This document shows positions 40,619 to 49,160 of a stretch of DNA of 53,398 nucleotides, piece by piece. This DNA comes from an uncultured Bacillota bacterium (GTDB lineage Bacteria > Bacillota_I > Bacilli_A > Erysipelotrichales > Erysipelotrichaceae). The stretch is from NCBI GenBank assembly GCA_937919165.1, contig CALFPO010000014.1, forward strand, positions 1 through 53,398, read 5' to 3'. Below the pieces are notes generated by a model. The model did not search any database. It worked only from the letters and a program-made list of their open reading frames with translations, and was not told where the DNA came from. The translations under genes were made by a program, and so were the position numbers. Within the stretch, counting starts at the first letter, position 1; each line of letters opens with the position of its first letter.

Positions 40619-43018
40619 ATGAGCGTTTTCGATTTTAAGGCCATTGAAGCGAAATGGCAGAAATTCTGGGAAGAGAATGAGACATTCAAGACGGATGCCA
40701 GAGATTTCTCTAAGCCAAAGTTCTATGCTCTGGATATGTTCCCATATCCATCAGGCGTAGGTCTGCATGCTGGACATCCAGAAGGCTATACGGCAACCGA
40801 TGTCGTTTCCCGCTACAAGCGCATGAAGGGCTTCAACGTTCTGCATCCGATGGGATTCGATTCCTTTGGTCTGCCTGCTGAACAGTATGCGATCTCTACC
40901 GGAAACCATCCAGCTGGTTTCACAAACATGAACATTGAACATTTCACCGAGCAGCTCAAGGGCTTGGGATTCTCATATGACTGGTCAAGAGTCGTTTCGA
41001 CTTCCGATCCAGAATACTACAAATGGACCCAATGGATCTTCAAGCAGCTGGTCAATGACGGCTATGCAAGATGCGTTGAGATGCCTGTCAACTGGTGCGA
41101 AGAGCTTGGCTGCGTACTGGCAAACGATGAAGTCATCGATGGCAAGTCTGAAAGAGGCGGATATCCAGTCATCAGAAAGAACATGAAGCAGTGGATCATC
41201 GATATCCCTGCTTATGCCGAGAGACTGCTGGAGAATCTGGACAAGCTTGATTGGCCAGATTCTACCAAAGAGATACAGCGCAACTGGATCGGAAAGTCCA
41301 TCGGTGCAGAAGTCACTTTCAAGATTGCGGATACTGGCCATGAATTCACGGTGTTCACAACCCGTTGCGATACATTGTTTGGCGCAACATATTGCGTACT
41401 CTCGCCTGAGCATCCTCTGATCGACAAGATCGTTACCGCCGACAAGAAGGAAGAAGTCGATGCATACAAGAAGGCTTGCGCCAGCAAGTCAGAAATGGAA
41501 AGAACCGAACTCAACAAGGACAAGACTGGCGTCTTCACTGGTGCCTATGCGATCAATCCTGTCAATGACAAGAAGATTCCGATCTGGATCTCCGACTATG
41601 TACTGATGACCTATGGTACTGGTGCCATCATGGCCGTACCTGCCCATGATGATCGTGACTATGAGTTTGCGAAGAAATTCGGCATCGAAATCATTCAGGT
41701 TCTGGAAGGCGGCGACATCAGCAAGGAAGCTTGGACACAGGATGGCACGCACATCAACTCGCAGTTCCTTGATGGCCTGAACAAGGAAGACGCCATTGCC
41801 AAGATGATCGATTGGCTGGAAGAAAGAAAGATCGGCAAGAAGAAGATCAACTACAAGCTGCGCGAATGGATCTTCGCAAGACAGCGCTATTGGGGCGAAC
41901 CTATTCCGGTCATCCACTATGAAGATGGCACAATCGGCGTTCTTGATGATGAAGACCTTCCTCTTGTTTTGCCGGAGCTTGAAGACTATGGCCCATCAAA
42001 GACCGGTGCTCCTTTGGATAAGGCAACCGATTGGGTAAATATCGAATATAAGGGCAAGAAGGGAAGACGTGAGACTTCAACCATGCCTGGTTCAGCCGGA
42101 TCGTCATGGTACTTCTTGAGATATATCGATCCGCACAACGATAAGGAGTTTGCGGATAAGGAACTGGTAGACCATTGGATGCCTGTCGATCTGTATATCG
42201 GCGGTCCTGAACATGCGGTTGGACATCTGCTGTACTCGCGCATGTGGAACAACTATCTCTATGACAAAGGACTGGTTTCGGTTGATGAACCATTCCAGAA
42301 GCTTGTGCATCAGGGCTACATCCTTGGTTCCAACGGCATCAAGATGGGCAAGCGTTACCCAGAATATGTCGTAAATCCAAGCGATATCGTAAGAGACTAT
42401 GGCGCTGATACCTTGAGACTCTATGAGATGTTCATGGGACCTCTGGAGGCTGATAAGCCTTGGTCAACTCAGGGGCTTGAGGGTGCCCACAGATGGCTTG
42501 AAAGAGTCTGGAGACTGCTTGTCGAGCAGCCTGAAAAGCTAAGCGATACAAACGACGGCAGACTTGACTATGTATACAACTATACTGTCAAGAAGGTCAG
42601 CGAAGACATAGAGAACCTGAGACTCAATACAGCCATCTCCCAGATGATGATCTTCATCAATGAATGCTACAAGGATGGACCTGTCTATAAGGAATATGCA
42701 GTCAACTTCGTACAGATGCTGTCGGTATTTGCGCCTCATCTTGGAAACGAGATGTATGAGCTGCTGACAGGAAACAGTGACCTGGCATATCGCCCTTGGC
42801 CAACCTTCGATGAAGGCAAGCTGACAGTCGAAGAGAAGGAAGTTGTCGTTCAGGTAAATGGCAAGGTAAGATGCAAGTTCATGGCCAAGTCAGATGATGA
42901 CGATGAGACCATCTACAATAACGCCATCTCGCAAGACAACGTCAAGAAATATCTTGAAGGTAACGAGATCAAGAAGCACTTTGTGATAAAGGGCAAGATC
43001 GTAAATATCGTAATCTAA
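40619..43018 (+). CDS. leuS: Leucyl-tRNA synthetase
   Basis: Charges tRNA-Leu. At 799 aa the length is normal. The HIGH motif is HAGH in FPYPSGVGLHAGHPEGYTAT (near residues 49-52), the CP1 editing domain contains YGTGAIMAVPAHDDRDYEFA, and the KMSKS loop reads IKMGKRYPEYVVNPSDIV near 574-590, a variant that keeps both lysines. The tRNA-binding C-terminus is present (QVNGKVRCKF). CGGAGG precedes ATG 40619; an earlier frame opening at 40523 lies within the T-box and is not a real start. Confidence 0.97.
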   Translation: MSVFDFKAIEAKWQKFWEENETFKTDARDFSKPKFYALDMFPYPSGVGLHAGHPEGYTATDVVSRYKRMKGFNVLHPMGFDSFGLPAEQYAISTGNHPAGFTNMNIEHFTEQLKGLGFSYDWSRVVSTSDPEYYKWTQWIFKQLVNDGYARCVEMPVNWCEELGCVLANDEVIDGKSERGGYPVIRKNMKQWIIDIPAYAERLLENLDKLDWPDSTKEIQRNWIGKSIGAEVTFKIADTGHEFTVFTTRCDTLFGATYCVLSPEHPLIDKIVTADKKEEVDAYKKACASKSEMERTELNKDKTGVFTGAYAINPVNDKKIPIWISDYVLMTYGTGAIMAVPAHDDRDYEFAKKFGIEIIQVLEGGDISKEAWTQDGTHINSQFLDGLNKEDAIAKMIDWLEERKIGKKKINYKLREWIFARQRYWGEPIPVIHYEDGTIGVLDDEDLPLVLPELEDYGPSKTGAPLDKATDWVNIEYKGKKGRRETSTMPGSAGSSWYFLRYIDPHNDKEFADKELVDHWMPVDLYIGGPEHAVGHLLYSRMWNNYLYDKGLVSVDEPFQKLVHQGYILGSNGIKMGKRYPEYVVNPSDIVRDYGADTLRLYEMFMGPLEADKPWSTQGLEGAHRWLERVWRLLVEQPEKLSDTNDGRLDYVYNYTVKKVSEDIENLRLNTAISQMMIFINECYKDGPVYKEYAVNFVQMLSVFAPHLGNEMYELLTGNSDLAYRPWPTFDEGKLTVEEKEVVVQVNGKVRCKFMAKSDDDDETIYNNAISQDNVKKYLEGNEIKKHFVIKGKIVNIVI

Positions 43019-43021
43019 TCG

Positions 43022-43050
43022 AATCGGGAACCTAGTTCCCGATTTCTTTT
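43022..43050 (+). terminator. Terminator after leuS
   Basis: AATCGGGAA (43022-43030) pairs with TTCCCGATT (43036-43044), followed by TCTTTT. Confidence 0.88.
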
Positions 43051-43066
43051 AGAAATGCGGAAATAG

Positions 43067-43072
43067 TATAAT
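43067..43072 (+). promoter_or_regulatory. -10 element for the dipeptidase operon
   Basis: TATAAT 41 nt upstream of ATG 43114; AAGGAA serves as ribosome site. No clear -35. Confidence 0.45.
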
Positions 43073-43113
43073 CTAATTGAAGAACTTGAATATAGAAAGA
43101 AGGAAATGATAAT

Positions 43114-44574
43114 ATGCCTTGTACAACAATTTTGGTTGGCAAGAAAGCCAGCTATGACGGTTCCACAATAATCGCCAGAAACGATGATGGAGCCTTGGAG
43201 CCAAAGAGACTTGTCGTGATTGGAAAGGACAAGCAGGGTAGCAAACATAAATGCGTCATCTCGCATCTGGAGATTGAGCTTCCTAAGCATAATCTGCGCT
43301 ATACGAGCGTTCCTGGTGTCGAGACCAAGAAGGCAGGTCTATGGCCAGCCTGCGGCATCAATGAAAAGAATGTTGCTATGACCGCAACTGAGACTATCAG
43401 TTCCAATCCGCTAGTTATGGGAGCTGATCCGCTTGTGGAATATGAGAAGGCCAAATCCAAGAAAGAGAAGGACAAGATCGGCGGTTTTGGCGAAGCTGAT
43501 CTGTTGACGATCGTATTGCCTTACATCTCTACGGCAAGAGAAGGCGTCATCAGAACTGGTGAACTGCTGGAGAAATATGGCACATACGAGATGAATGGCA
43601 TGGCTTTTGCGGATGAGAATGAGATCTGGTGGCTAGAGACAATCGGCGGCCATCATTTTATCGCAATGCGTGTTCCTGATGATCAGGTCGTCATTGCGCC
43701 AAACTGGTTTGGCATGGATCATTTCGATCTCAAGGATGCCTTCGGCAAGCAGGAGAACTATATCTGTTCGAAAGATCTCAAGAAATTCATCAAGGACAAT
43801 CATCTCAATACCTGCAATGACGGAAAGTTCAATCCTAGAGTCATCTTCGGTTCGCATTCCGATCAGGATCATTTATACAACACGCCTAGAACCTGGTATA
43901 TGCTTAGATACTTGAATCCAACCAGATACAACTGGAGCAAGGGCAATCCTGATTTCACGCCTGTAAGCGACAATATGCCGCTTGCAGTAGTTCCTGAGAG
44001 AAAGGTGACGATCGAAGATATCAAGTACCTATTGTCTTCGCACTATCAGGATACAGAATATGATCCATATGGAAAGGCTGCCGAAGCGGGCAAGTACAGA
44101 TCGATCGGTGTGCCTAACTCCGATGATTCAGGCATTCTGCAGATAAGACCATATATGCCAGACAAGCTCAAGGGCATAGAATGGATGACCCTTGGCGGCG
44201 CAACCTTTACCGCAAGCATCCCCCTATATGCCAACATCGACAAGTTCCCAGCATATCTGAATAATACGACGATGACTGTCTCAACCGACAACTACTATTG
44301 GCACTCAAGGCTGATTGCAGCGCTTACTGATGCCCACTATGAAAAGAGCGTCATCTTTGCGGAACGCTATCAGGAGAGTGTCTTCAACAAGGGACATCAA
44401 TTGCTTAATGAATACGACAAGAAGATGATGGAAGCTAAAGATTATAGCCTGTGCGAAGAGGCCAATCAGAAGATTGCGGAGATGGCTAAGAAGGAATCGG
44501 ACAAGGCTTTGAATGAGATACTGAAGACGGCCAGCCGCAGTATGAAGAACGTCTTTATCCGCGGTGACCATTAA
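43114..44574 (+). CDS. C69 family dipeptidase
   Basis: A 486-aa N-terminal-nucleophile peptidase of family C69 (PepD/dipeptidase A). It begins MPCTTILVGKKASYDGSTII, with Cys3 as the probable nucleophile and GSTIIARNDDG typical of the family. NEIWWLETIGGHHFIAMRVPDDQ and the later PRTWYMLRYLNP support the assignment. No signal peptide, so intracellular dipeptide breakdown is likely. AAGGAAATG precedes the ATG. It is followed 8 nt later by the DUF4230 gene. Confidence 0.93.
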   Translation: MPCTTILVGKKASYDGSTIIARNDDGALEPKRLVVIGKDKQGSKHKCVISHLEIELPKHNLRYTSVPGVETKKAGLWPACGINEKNVAMTATETISSNPLVMGADPLVEYEKAKSKKEKDKIGGFGEADLLTIVLPYISTAREGVIRTGELLEKYGTYEMNGMAFADENEIWWLETIGGHHFIAMRVPDDQVVIAPNWFGMDHFDLKDAFGKQENYICSKDLKKFIKDNHLNTCNDGKFNPRVIFGSHSDQDHLYNTPRTWYMLRYLNPTRYNWSKGNPDFTPVSDNMPLAVVPERKVTIEDIKYLLSSHYQDTEYDPYGKAAEAGKYRSIGVPNSDDSGILQIRPYMPDKLKGIEWMTLGGATFTASIPLYANIDKFPAYLNNTTMTVSTDNYYWHSRLIAALTDAHYEKSVIFAERYQESVFNKGHQLLNEYDKKMMEAKDYSLCEEANQKIAEMAKKESDKALNEILKTASRSMKNVFIRGDH

Positions 44575-44582
44575 GGAGAAAC

Positions 44583-45368
44583 ATGGAAGAAAACAAGAAC
44601 ATTATCGACAACGAAGAAGAACTGCTGAAGAAGGTCGAGAAGGCAGCCGAAAAGGGCGTCAAGAAGGGTGGAATCAAGAATGCCTTGATTTCTGCTTTGC
44701 CAGTACTAATTGTCATTGGACTATTGGCGTATCTGCTTATACCTAAGTTCACGACCATCAATAAGCGCTTCAACAGCATCTTTGGCTTTGATGAGGCAGT
44801 AAGCGATCGCGACCTGACTTTGAACAACTACAAGATCTTTGGCTATACAGCAGCCGATTTCGAAGAGGCTGTGCTGGGTGAAGCCAAGCAGCAGAAGAAG
44901 CTGATTGTCTATTCCCAGAACATGTCCGATGTGGCTACATTGGTGAATACGGGACTGTTCAAGTGGAAAGTCTTCACCAAGAGCCAGATGATGACCTATT
45001 ATGGCCAGGTCGACTATACCGTAGACCTTACAAAGATCAGCAAGAACGACCTGTCATACGACGATACTGACCACATCATCACAATCCGTATTCCGCATGC
45101 CGTTCAGGAAGAGATCAACATTCCTGAAGACAAGATCCAGTTTGCCGATCCAGAAAAGGGACTGCTGGCGATTGGCGAGCTCAAGGTCAGTCCGGAAGAC
45201 ATGTATGCTGTGCAAGCTGAGGCTAGAGCGAAGATGCAGCAGAAGCTTGATGATGATAAGGTGCTGGAGACAGCTGACCGTTTCGCTAAGCTCAGCATCA
45301 CTGAACTGTTTACCCCTATCATAAAGGACGTGGCGCCAATCTGTTCATTGCAGGTGGAATTCAAATGA
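44583..45368 (+). CDS. DUF4230 membrane-anchored protein
   Basis: A 261-aa protein with an acidic/lysine-rich cytoplasmic N-terminus (about 1-35), one membrane segment (about 37-57, LISALPVLIVIGLLAYLLI) and an extracytoplasmic domain matching DUF4230: VTYTVDL-type strand (DYTVDLTKISKNDL), TIRIPHAVQEEINI and PEDMYAVQAEARAKMQQKL. Function of the domain is unknown. AAGGAGAAAC precedes the ATG, and the stop overlaps the next start. Confidence 0.82.
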   Translation: MEENKNIIDNEEELLKKVEKAAEKGVKKGGIKNALISALPVLIVIGLLAYLLIPKFTTINKRFNSIFGFDEAVSDRDLTLNNYKIFGYTAADFEEAVLGEAKQQKKLIVYSQNMSDVATLVNTGLFKWKVFTKSQMMTYYGQVDYTVDLTKISKNDLSYDDTDHIITIRIPHAVQEEINIPEDKIQFADPEKGLLAIGELKVSPEDMYAVQAEARAKMQQKLDDDKVLETADRFAKLSITELFTPIIKDVAPICSLQVEFK

Positions 45369-45721
45369 TGCTGGCATTCACATATGGAACGCTCATGAAG
45401 GGCCAATGCCGTGAACATGTGATGGATAATTGCCGCTATATCGGCGATGCCATCCTGAATGGCTATGGCTTATTGGAACTAGGAAACTATCCTGGAGCTG
45501 TTCCTATGGATGGATATAGAGTATTCGGCGAAGTCTATGAAATCGATGAAGACAAGAAGATAGAGCTTGATGAGATTGAAGGCGAAGGATATCTCTATGC
45601 CTATAGGGAAGCGGATGTGGATATGGATGGAAAGCTTATCAAAGCAGGTTTCTATGAGTATCTTCTGGACAATGGCACATACCAGACCATGGAACCTACA
45701 GGCAAGTGGAGAAAGCATTAG
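45365..45721 (+). CDS. Gamma-glutamylcyclotransferase-like (AIG2/GGCT) protein
   Basis: A 118-aa AIG2/GGCT-fold protein. AFTYGTLMKGQCREH is the YGS-type substrate loop, ELGNYPGAVP the central strand region, and DEIEGEGYLYAYREADV contains the catalytic Glu. These enzymes cyclise gamma-glutamyl amines; the exact substrate is unknown. Two consecutive ATGs (45365, 45368) overlap the DUF4230 stop; either could be used. Confidence 0.88.
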   Translation: MMLAFTYGTLMKGQCREHVMDNCRYIGDAILNGYGLLELGNYPGAVPMDGYRVFGEVYEIDEDKKIELDEIEGEGYLYAYREADVDMDGKLIKAGFYEYLLDNGTYQTMEPTGKWRKH

Positions 45722-45744
45722 ACATAGGCAATTGCATACGTAGA

Positions 45745-45753
45745 TGATAAAAT
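45745..45753 (+). promoter_or_regulatory. Extended -10 placed for a leaderless start at 45761
   Basis: TGA plus TAAAAT (45748-45753) is an extended -10; 7 nt later is ATG 45761. Only a weak AAGAAG lies between. Confidence 0.45.
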
Positions 45754-45760
45754 TAAGAAG

Positions 45761-46408
45761 ATGAAATATCTTCTTATTTTATTTTGCTTACTGTCTGATT
45801 ACGGATATCTTCATCTTGCAAATAAGAAGAGATATCTTATCGCACTTCTGTCAAAGACTCTGGCATCGCTTTGTTTCCTGAGCCTTGGCTATCTTGGAAA
45901 CCATGGCCGCTTTAGCGCATATATGCTGGTTGGCATGGCATTCGATGGCTTAGGAGATGTGTTCCTGGGCATCAGGAATCTAGGATACAAAAAACCGATG
46001 TTCATGTGCGGAACGTTGTCTTTCCTGATTGGACATGTCTTCTATCTTCTGGCTATGCTTCCGTTTCTTGGCAGCAAGGCTCTTTATTGCGTCATTGCCT
46101 CTCTTGGGGCATCGCTATGCCTTAGAGGCTTCATAGTGAAGATGGCCAAGGGCGATAAGGCATACATAATGACAGGAATCATATATGTGACCATGATCGT
46201 TCTGATTGGTGTTTGTTCGCTGACTATGTGCCTTCTTGAATACAGCTTGGCTCACTTGGTGATGTGCTTGGGCACACTGATGTTTGTGACTAGCGATATG
46301 ATATTGATAGTCTATAATTTTGGAGACCGAAAGGAGTGGATGCATCCGGTCTATTCGGCATTGTATTATGCCGGACAGATTCTGATTGCGTTATCGTTGT
46401 CGTTATGA
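45761..46408 (+). CDS. YhhN family (lysoplasmalogenase-like) membrane protein
   Basis: A 215-aa polytopic protein with about seven or eight membrane segments. The YhhN/TMEM86 pattern is visible: KTLASLCFLSLGYL early, MAFDGLGDVFLG with the paired acidic residues, and the late YNFGDRKEWMHPVYSALYYAGQ. Eukaryotic TMEM86 and some bacterial homologues cleave the vinyl ether of lysoplasmalogens; activity here is inferred from the family. It overlaps the next gene by 4 nt (ATGA). Confidence 0.82.
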   Translation: MKYLLILFCLLSDYGYLHLANKKRYLIALLSKTLASLCFLSLGYLGNHGRFSAYMLVGMAFDGLGDVFLGIRNLGYKKPMFMCGTLSFLIGHVFYLLAMLPFLGSKALYCVIASLGASLCLRGFIVKMAKGDKAYIMTGIIYVTMIVLIGVCSLTMCLLEYSLAHLVMCLGTLMFVTSDMILIVYNFGDRKEWMHPVYSALYYAGQILIALSLSL

Positions 46409-47295
46409 TCGTTACTGTTACCTGCAATCCTGCCATCGATATGACCATCAGAGATGATGAAGTTTCATATGATATCGGCGGCAAGGGCATAAATGTGTCA
46501 AAGGTTCTTTTGGGACTGAACACGAAATCGCTTGTCACTGGACTAATCGGCGATGACAACAAGGATGTCATTATCGATAGGCTCGATGAGCTGAAGCTGC
46601 CTCATCATTTTGTCTGTGTCGATGGCAAGGTAAGAACCAATACCAAGAAGATCGTCGACGATGAACTGTTTGAGGACAATGAGAAAGGTCCAGATGCCGA
46701 CGAGAAGAAGATGGATAAGCTTCTGTCGTATCTTGACCGCTACGTCAATGCAACCATCGTCATATCCGGAAGCGCTCCAGCCAATGCGGCTGACGACTAC
46801 TACTTTAGGATGATTGAACGATTGAAGAGAAATCACAACTATGTCATACTAGATTGCAATAAGGCTTTGTTTGCGAAAGGACTTCAGGCGATGCCTGATG
46901 CCATCAAGCCGAACAGAGATGAGATATGCGACTATCTTGACTGTGAGTACGATGAACATCTGATCATCAGAAAATGTCAGGAACTGATCGACCAGGGCAT
47001 CTCGCTTGTATCGCTATCCTTGGGAAGCGATGGAGCGCTGTTTGTAAGCGAAGAAGGAATCTATCGCTGCAAGGCCCTAGAGGTTGAATACAGAAGTGCA
47101 GTAGGTGCTGGCGATGCAATGGTTGCAGCTATGGCCTATGGCAGGGAAAACCATCTGTCCATCAGAGAAACGATCAAGCTTTCCATGGCCTTGGCGGCCA
47201 CGATGGTAGAAATGATCGGAACAGGTGTTCCATCGCTTGATGCGGTGATGAACCATCTGAAGGATGTTGAAATAGAGGAGGTTATTTATGGATAA
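46405..47295 (+). CDS. 1-phosphofructokinase-like PfkB kinase
   Basis: A 296-aa PfkB kinase of the FruK/LacC branch: MIVTVTCNPAIDMTI start, DIGGKGINVSKVLLGL signature, AIKPNRDEICDYL (KPN/E motif of the branch) and VGAGDAMVAAMAYG with the catalytic Asp. Substrate may be fructose-1-phosphate or tagatose-6-phosphate; no PTS genes are adjacent. ATG 46405 overlaps the YhhN stop; an earlier frame opening at 46336 lies inside that gene. Overlaps the symporter gene by 8 nt. Confidence 0.9.
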   Translation: MIVTVTCNPAIDMTIRDDEVSYDIGGKGINVSKVLLGLNTKSLVTGLIGDDNKDVIIDRLDELKLPHHFVCVDGKVRTNTKKIVDDELFEDNEKGPDADEKKMDKLLSYLDRYVNATIVISGSAPANAADDYYFRMIERLKRNHNYVILDCNKALFAKGLQAMPDAIKPNRDEICDYLDCEYDEHLIIRKCQELIDQGISLVSLSLGSDGALFVSEEGIYRCKALEVEYRSAVGAGDAMVAAMAYGRENHLSIRETIKLSMALAATMVEMIGTGVPSLDAVMNHLKDVEIEEVIYG

Positions 47296-48655
47296 CTTTA
47301 CAGCTATCGTAGAAAAGATCGATAGTCTTATCTGGGGTAAGCCATTGCTGATAATGCTTCTTGGAACGCATGTGCTTATGACCATCATGACAAGATTCAT
47401 GCAGCGTTACATCTTTAAGGGCATCAGGCTATCGATGATCGATGAAGAAAGCGACAAGGGTGACCTTAGCATCTTCGGTTCCTTGATGACGGCTTTAAGC
47501 TCTACAATCGGTACAGGCAATATCATCGGTGTCGGAACATCGGTGTTCATTGGCGGACCAGGCGCTATCCTTTGGACTTGGCTCGGCGGAATCTTTGGCA
47601 TTGCGACAAAATATGCCGAATCGTTCATTGCGGTCAAGTATCGCAGAAAGAAAGAAGACGGCTCATATATCGGCGGTGCCATGACAGCTTTCGAACATCT
47701 CAATATGCCTATCATGGCTAAGGTGTTCTGTGTATTGGCTGCCGTTGCGGCATTCGGCATCGGCTGCGGTACGCAATCAAGTGCTATCGCCGATCTGCTT
47801 AGAATCAACTTCAAAGTTCCTACATACATTAGTGGAATCATCCTATGTGTGCTTGTAGGACTGGTTGTCATCGGCGGCATCAAATCCATCGCCAAAACCT
47901 GCGAAAAGCTTGTGCCAATCATGTCTATTGTCTATGTGGTAGGCTGCCTGATTATCATCGCAACAAATATCCGATATGTTCCGGAAGCCTTCAAGCTAAT
48001 CATTACAAGCGCCTTCACGACAAGGGCTGCCATAGGTGGATTTGTAGGCAGCACCATATCTTCGGCAATGCGTATTGGCATCGAAAGAGGCCTGTTCTCC
48101 AATGAGGCAGGCATGGGCTCTGCTCCTATGGCGACAGCTGCCGGAAAGGCCAAGAATGCCGTCAAACCAGCCTTGATCGCTTCGACAGGCGTTTTCTGGG
48201 ATACGGTTGTGGTTTGCCTTATGACAGGTCTTGTGATCGTAATCAGTGTTATGGGATGCGACAACATCGACAGTACCACTCTTGAATCGGGCTCAGCCTT
48301 AGTCAATGCCTGCTTCAAAGAAATACCTTATTTTGGAATGCCGCTGCTGGTATTTGGCATCCTAACTTTCGCGTATTCAACGATGCTTGGTTGGGGCTAC
48401 TATGGCGAAACATCATTCAAGTACCTGTTTGGCGAGAAATCTGTAATTGTCTACAAGATCTTGTGGGTAATTGTAGTATATCTGGGCGCAACGGTAGACC
48501 TTTCAACGGTATGGACCATTTCCGATGCCATGAATGGTCTTATGTGTCTGCCTAACATCATAGCGTTATTCATGCTTAGAAAGGAACTTGTAACTGACAC
48601 CAAGTATTATCTATGGGGAGACAGGCTTGAGGAATACGATCCTGATCTGAAATAG
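47288..48655 (+). CDS. Sodium:alanine/glycine symporter (AgcS family)
   Basis: A 455-aa AGCS transporter with about ten membrane segments. LMTALSSTIGTGNIIGVGT and GGPGAILWTWLGGIFG are the family signature regions; AMRIGIERGLFSNEAGMGSAPMA is also diagnostic. It imports alanine or glycine with sodium. AGGAGG lies 8 nt before ATG 47288, within the end of the kinase gene. No terminator is visible downstream. Confidence 0.94.
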   Translation: MDNFTAIVEKIDSLIWGKPLLIMLLGTHVLMTIMTRFMQRYIFKGIRLSMIDEESDKGDLSIFGSLMTALSSTIGTGNIIGVGTSVFIGGPGAILWTWLGGIFGIATKYAESFIAVKYRRKKEDGSYIGGAMTAFEHLNMPIMAKVFCVLAAVAAFGIGCGTQSSAIADLLRINFKVPTYISGIILCVLVGLVVIGGIKSIAKTCEKLVPIMSIVYVVGCLIIIATNIRYVPEAFKLIITSAFTTRAAIGGFVGSTISSAMRIGIERGLFSNEAGMGSAPMATAAGKAKNAVKPALIASTGVFWDTVVVCLMTGLVIVISVMGCDNIDSTTLESGSALVNACFKEIPYFGMPLLVFGILTFAYSTMLGWGYYGETSFKYLFGEKSVIVYKILWVIVVYLGATVDLSTVWTISDAMNGLMCLPNIIALFMLRKELVTDTKYYLWGDRLEEYDPDLK

Positions 48656-48683
48656 CTAACACCAAACTATCATAATCGGTTAC

Positions 48684-48689
48684 TATAAT
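48684..48689 (+). promoter_or_regulatory. -10 element placed for a leaderless GTG start at 48696
   Basis: TATAAT ends 6 nt before GTG 48696 with no SD in between. Confidence 0.5.
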
Positions 48690-48695
48690 GTAGCT

Positions 48696-49106
48696 GTGGA
48701 AAAGACTAATATATTGCTGCTGCTGACGCCAAAGACTCAACTGGCATGTCTGGATGAGACGATGAACGTAAGGCAAGCTATCGAAAAAATGAGAGCGCAT
48801 GGTTATATGGCCATTCCGCTCATTTCCAAGAAAGGCGAATATCTGGGAACGATATCGGAAGGTGATCTGCTTAGATGCATCGTCGATGAGGATTGTTTCG
48901 ATATGGAGAGCCTGGAAGACATCAATGTCGTTGATCTGATCCGCAAGGACTATACTTTGCCTGTCAAGGTTGATGCGACAATGGAGAAGCTTCTGGAGAT
49001 GAGCATTGGGCAGAACTTTGTTCCAGTTGTGGATGACCGCAACATTCTGATGGGCATCGTAACAAGAAGAAAGGTCATGCAGGAAGTGCTTAAAGACTAT
49101 TTCTAA
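48696..49106 (+). CDS. CBS-domain pair protein
   Basis: A 136-aa stand-alone Bateman module: first CBS about 8-65 (MNVRQAIEKMRAHGYMAIPLISKKGEYLGTISEG-like), second about 75-135 (ATMEKLLEMSIGQNFVPVVDD, then GIVTRRKVM). It would bind adenine nucleotides or c-di-AMP and regulate a partner. Starts at GTG with an apparently leaderless promoter; there is no ATG nearby. The terminator overlaps its stop codon. Confidence 0.88.
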   Translation: MEKTNILLLLTPKTQLACLDETMNVRQAIEKMRAHGYMAIPLISKKGEYLGTISEGDLLRCIVDEDCFDMESLEDINVVDLIRKDYTLPVKVDATMEKLLEMSIGQNFVPVVDDRNILMGIVTRRKVMQEVLKDYF

Positions 49107-49138
49107 ATGAAATTTCATAATGAAATTTCATTTTTTTA
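49105..49138 (+). terminator. AT-rich palindromic terminator overlapping the CBS stop codon
   Basis: A perfect 14-bp inverted repeat (49105-49118 with 49120-49133) followed by TTTTT. It starts inside the TAA stop at 49104-49106. Confidence 0.85.
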
Positions 49139-49148
49139 TTTGCAAGGA

Positions 49149-49154
49149 TATAAT
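49149..49154 (+). promoter_or_regulatory. -10 element placed for a leaderless start at 49161
   Basis: TATAAT ends 6 nt before ATG 49161. An AAGGA just upstream of the -10 is too far to be a good ribosome site and would lie outside the transcript. Confidence 0.5.
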
Positions 49155-49160
49155 TTAATT

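Noticed and set aside
42342..42356. LeuS inactivated by KMGKR in place of KMSKS
   Set aside because: Both lysines are kept and I recall similar variants in gut Bacillota LeuS; the gene is full length with a functional-looking T-box.
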